DNA of 18,386 nucleotides from Pelagophyceae sp. CCMP2097 (Eukaryota > Sar > Pelagophyceae). Made by a program: the position numbers and the translations under genes. Below the pieces are notes generated by a model. It did no database searches. It was not told the origin of the DNA and saw nothing but the letters and a program-made list of their open reading frames with translations. Location: the NCBI GenBank assembly GCA_026770575.1, contig MU657180.1, forward strand, positions 257,685 through 276,070, written 5' to 3'. How positions within the stretch are numbered: position 1 is the stretch's first letter; every line of letters begins with the position of its first letter. Positions 17,617 to 18,386 of the stretch are shown in pieces.

Positions 17617-18386
17617 ATGCGGTTTCCGTCGCAGGGCCGGCGCGCGTCTGTAGACGAGGAGGACGAGGCTTTTGTGGTTGACCTCTCCACGCATCTCCTC
17701 CGCGAGCTCCTCGGCGCGCGTCGATTGGTCAAGGAGCAGGCGCGCGACCGGCGCACGTCGAAGCAGGCGGTGGCTCTGATGTGTGTGAATGCTGTCCTAA
17801 ACACCCTCGGCCCAGACCCACCTTCCGACACCGCCATCCGCCGCGTCCTGAACAAGGTCTACGACGGCGCTTCCGCGCGGAGCCCGACGCTGGGCATCGT
17901 CGACAAAGTCGTGGACAAGGTCGTGCTCACGGCGGTCACGTCTTTGGAGGAAGAGATGCGCCAAGTCGCGTCACACCTCTGCAAAGCGCGCCGCGACCTC
18001 GCCGACGCGAAAGACGCTGCAACCGCGGCGCAGGCTTCGGCTTCGGCTGAGCTGGAAGTCGCGCGTCTCGCGACTAAACTCGAGGTCGACGAAGGCTGCA
18101 GGCTCCGCGACGAGAACGCCGCTCTGCGGAAAGTAGAGGCGCAGCGCTTCGTCCGCGAGCACGCCGCGCGCGCCGAGGCGTATCCACCCGAGGACTATTA
18201 CGCGCATGCCCAACCACCCGAGGACTATTACGACGCACCTCGGCCCTACGCCGCGCCTTACGCCGCATGCGACCCTCGGCTCTCCGCGCGGCCGCCCGAT
18301 TTGACCGGCGTCGAGGCGGGGACGTTTCAGGCGGTGGCTCGCGCGGTGCGCGCGAGCGTCGACGAGTTGGCTGCGCTCCACGCGGA
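17617..18386 (+). CDS. Hypothetical coiled-coil protein, 3' end cut by the window
   Basis: The frame from ATG 17617 (MRFPSQGRRASVDEEDEAFVV...) stays open to the window edge, giving at least 256 residues. Residues 18-95 are mixed helical (VVDLSTHLLRELLGARRLVK, then IVDKVVDKVVLTAVTSLEEE). About 105-190 is a long alanine-rich coiled coil: LCKARRDLADAKDAATAAQ, LEVARLATKLEVDEG and LRDENAALRKVEAQRF follow heptad spacing. A short tandem repeat, PPEDYYAHAQPPEDYYDAP, follows, then a tyrosine/proline-rich segment (RPYAAPYAA). I recognise no family. RRxS near residue 8 is a generic basophilic kinase motif. Codon third positions are strongly G/C, and no other frame is as clean. The gene is divergent from the Tudor-like gene. 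Confidence 0.7.
   Translation, partial: MRFPSQGRRASVDEEDEAFVVDLSTHLLRELLGARRLVKEQARDRRTSKQAVALMCVNAVLNTLGPDPPSDTAIRRVLNKVYDGASARSPTLGIVDKVVDKVVLTAVTSLEEEMRQVASHLCKARRDLADAKDAATAAQASASAELEVARLATKLEVDEGCRLRDENAALRKVEAQRFVREHAARAEAYPPEDYYAHAQPPEDYYDAPRPYAAPYAACDPRLSARPPDLTGVEAGTFQAVARAVRASVDELAALHA
18184..18232 (+). repeat. 19-bp direct repeat encoding PPEDYY
   Basis: CCACCCGAGGACTATTACG occurs at 18184-18202 and 18214-18232, a 30-bp period. It encodes a ten-residue duplication in the coiled-coil gene. Confidence 0.95.

Overview
The window looks like nuclear DNA from a gene-dense, GC-rich alga, most likely a stramenopile such as a pelagophyte (Aureococcus-like). This is an inference. The genes are broken by short introns (mostly 28-144 nt) whose donors are mainly GTGCGT or GTGAGT. 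The third codon position is strongly G/C. Two proteins have secretory or plastid-type leaders. The recognisable proteins are plant- or alga-like: a CNX1E/MoeA-type molybdenum insertase, a raffinose synthase/Sip1-type GH36 enzyme, a nucleotide-sugar transporter, a two-box HMG protein and a GH28 pectinase-like protein. I see no operons, Shine-Dalgarno sites, rRNA, tRNA, CRISPR array or transposase.

Layout from left to right: a small GC-rich repeat and an AT-richer leader (1-437); molybdenum insertase (438-2427, +, about 5 exons); the GH36 raffinose-synthase-like gene (5652-2476, -, 7 exons), which ends 48 bp from the insertase stop; a divergent promoter with two TGACTCA sites; a small protein with a signal or plastid leader (6021-6401, +); a stretch with three CACGTG-containing repeats; a weakly supported small gene (6972-7456, +); an SLC35A-type transporter (8880-7544, -, 3 exons); a 93-bp divergent promoter; an HMG-box gene (8974-9600, +); tandem repeats; a pectinase-like beta-helix protein with a multi-pass membrane tail (12356-9900, -, 3 exons); a long gene (17131-12762, -, 6 exons) rebuilt here from pieces that look like separate ORFs; and a 3'-truncated coiled-coil gene (17617 to the edge, +).

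Exon joins were found by reading frame, splice-site sequence and continuity of conserved motifs. At most junctions only one pair of sites keeps phase; where two do, this is stated. Two introns are best explained as GC-AG introns, both with the hexamer GCGAGT.

The most interesting object is the rebuilt gene at 17131-12762. It joins an N-terminal Tudor-like module, an acidic region with one SQ and four TQ sites (three of them TQP[YF]), a textbook SUMO-interacting motif and a long helical C-terminal half. This is the make-up of a chromatin-associated DNA-damage or replication-stress scaffold, but I cannot assign it to a known family. The second is the GH28-like beta-helix fused to about five membrane segments. 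Three genes here deal with sugars or polysaccharides (GH36, transporter, GH28), but nothing shows that they are co-regulated. Short exact tandem duplications (14-42 bp period) are scattered through both genes and spacers.
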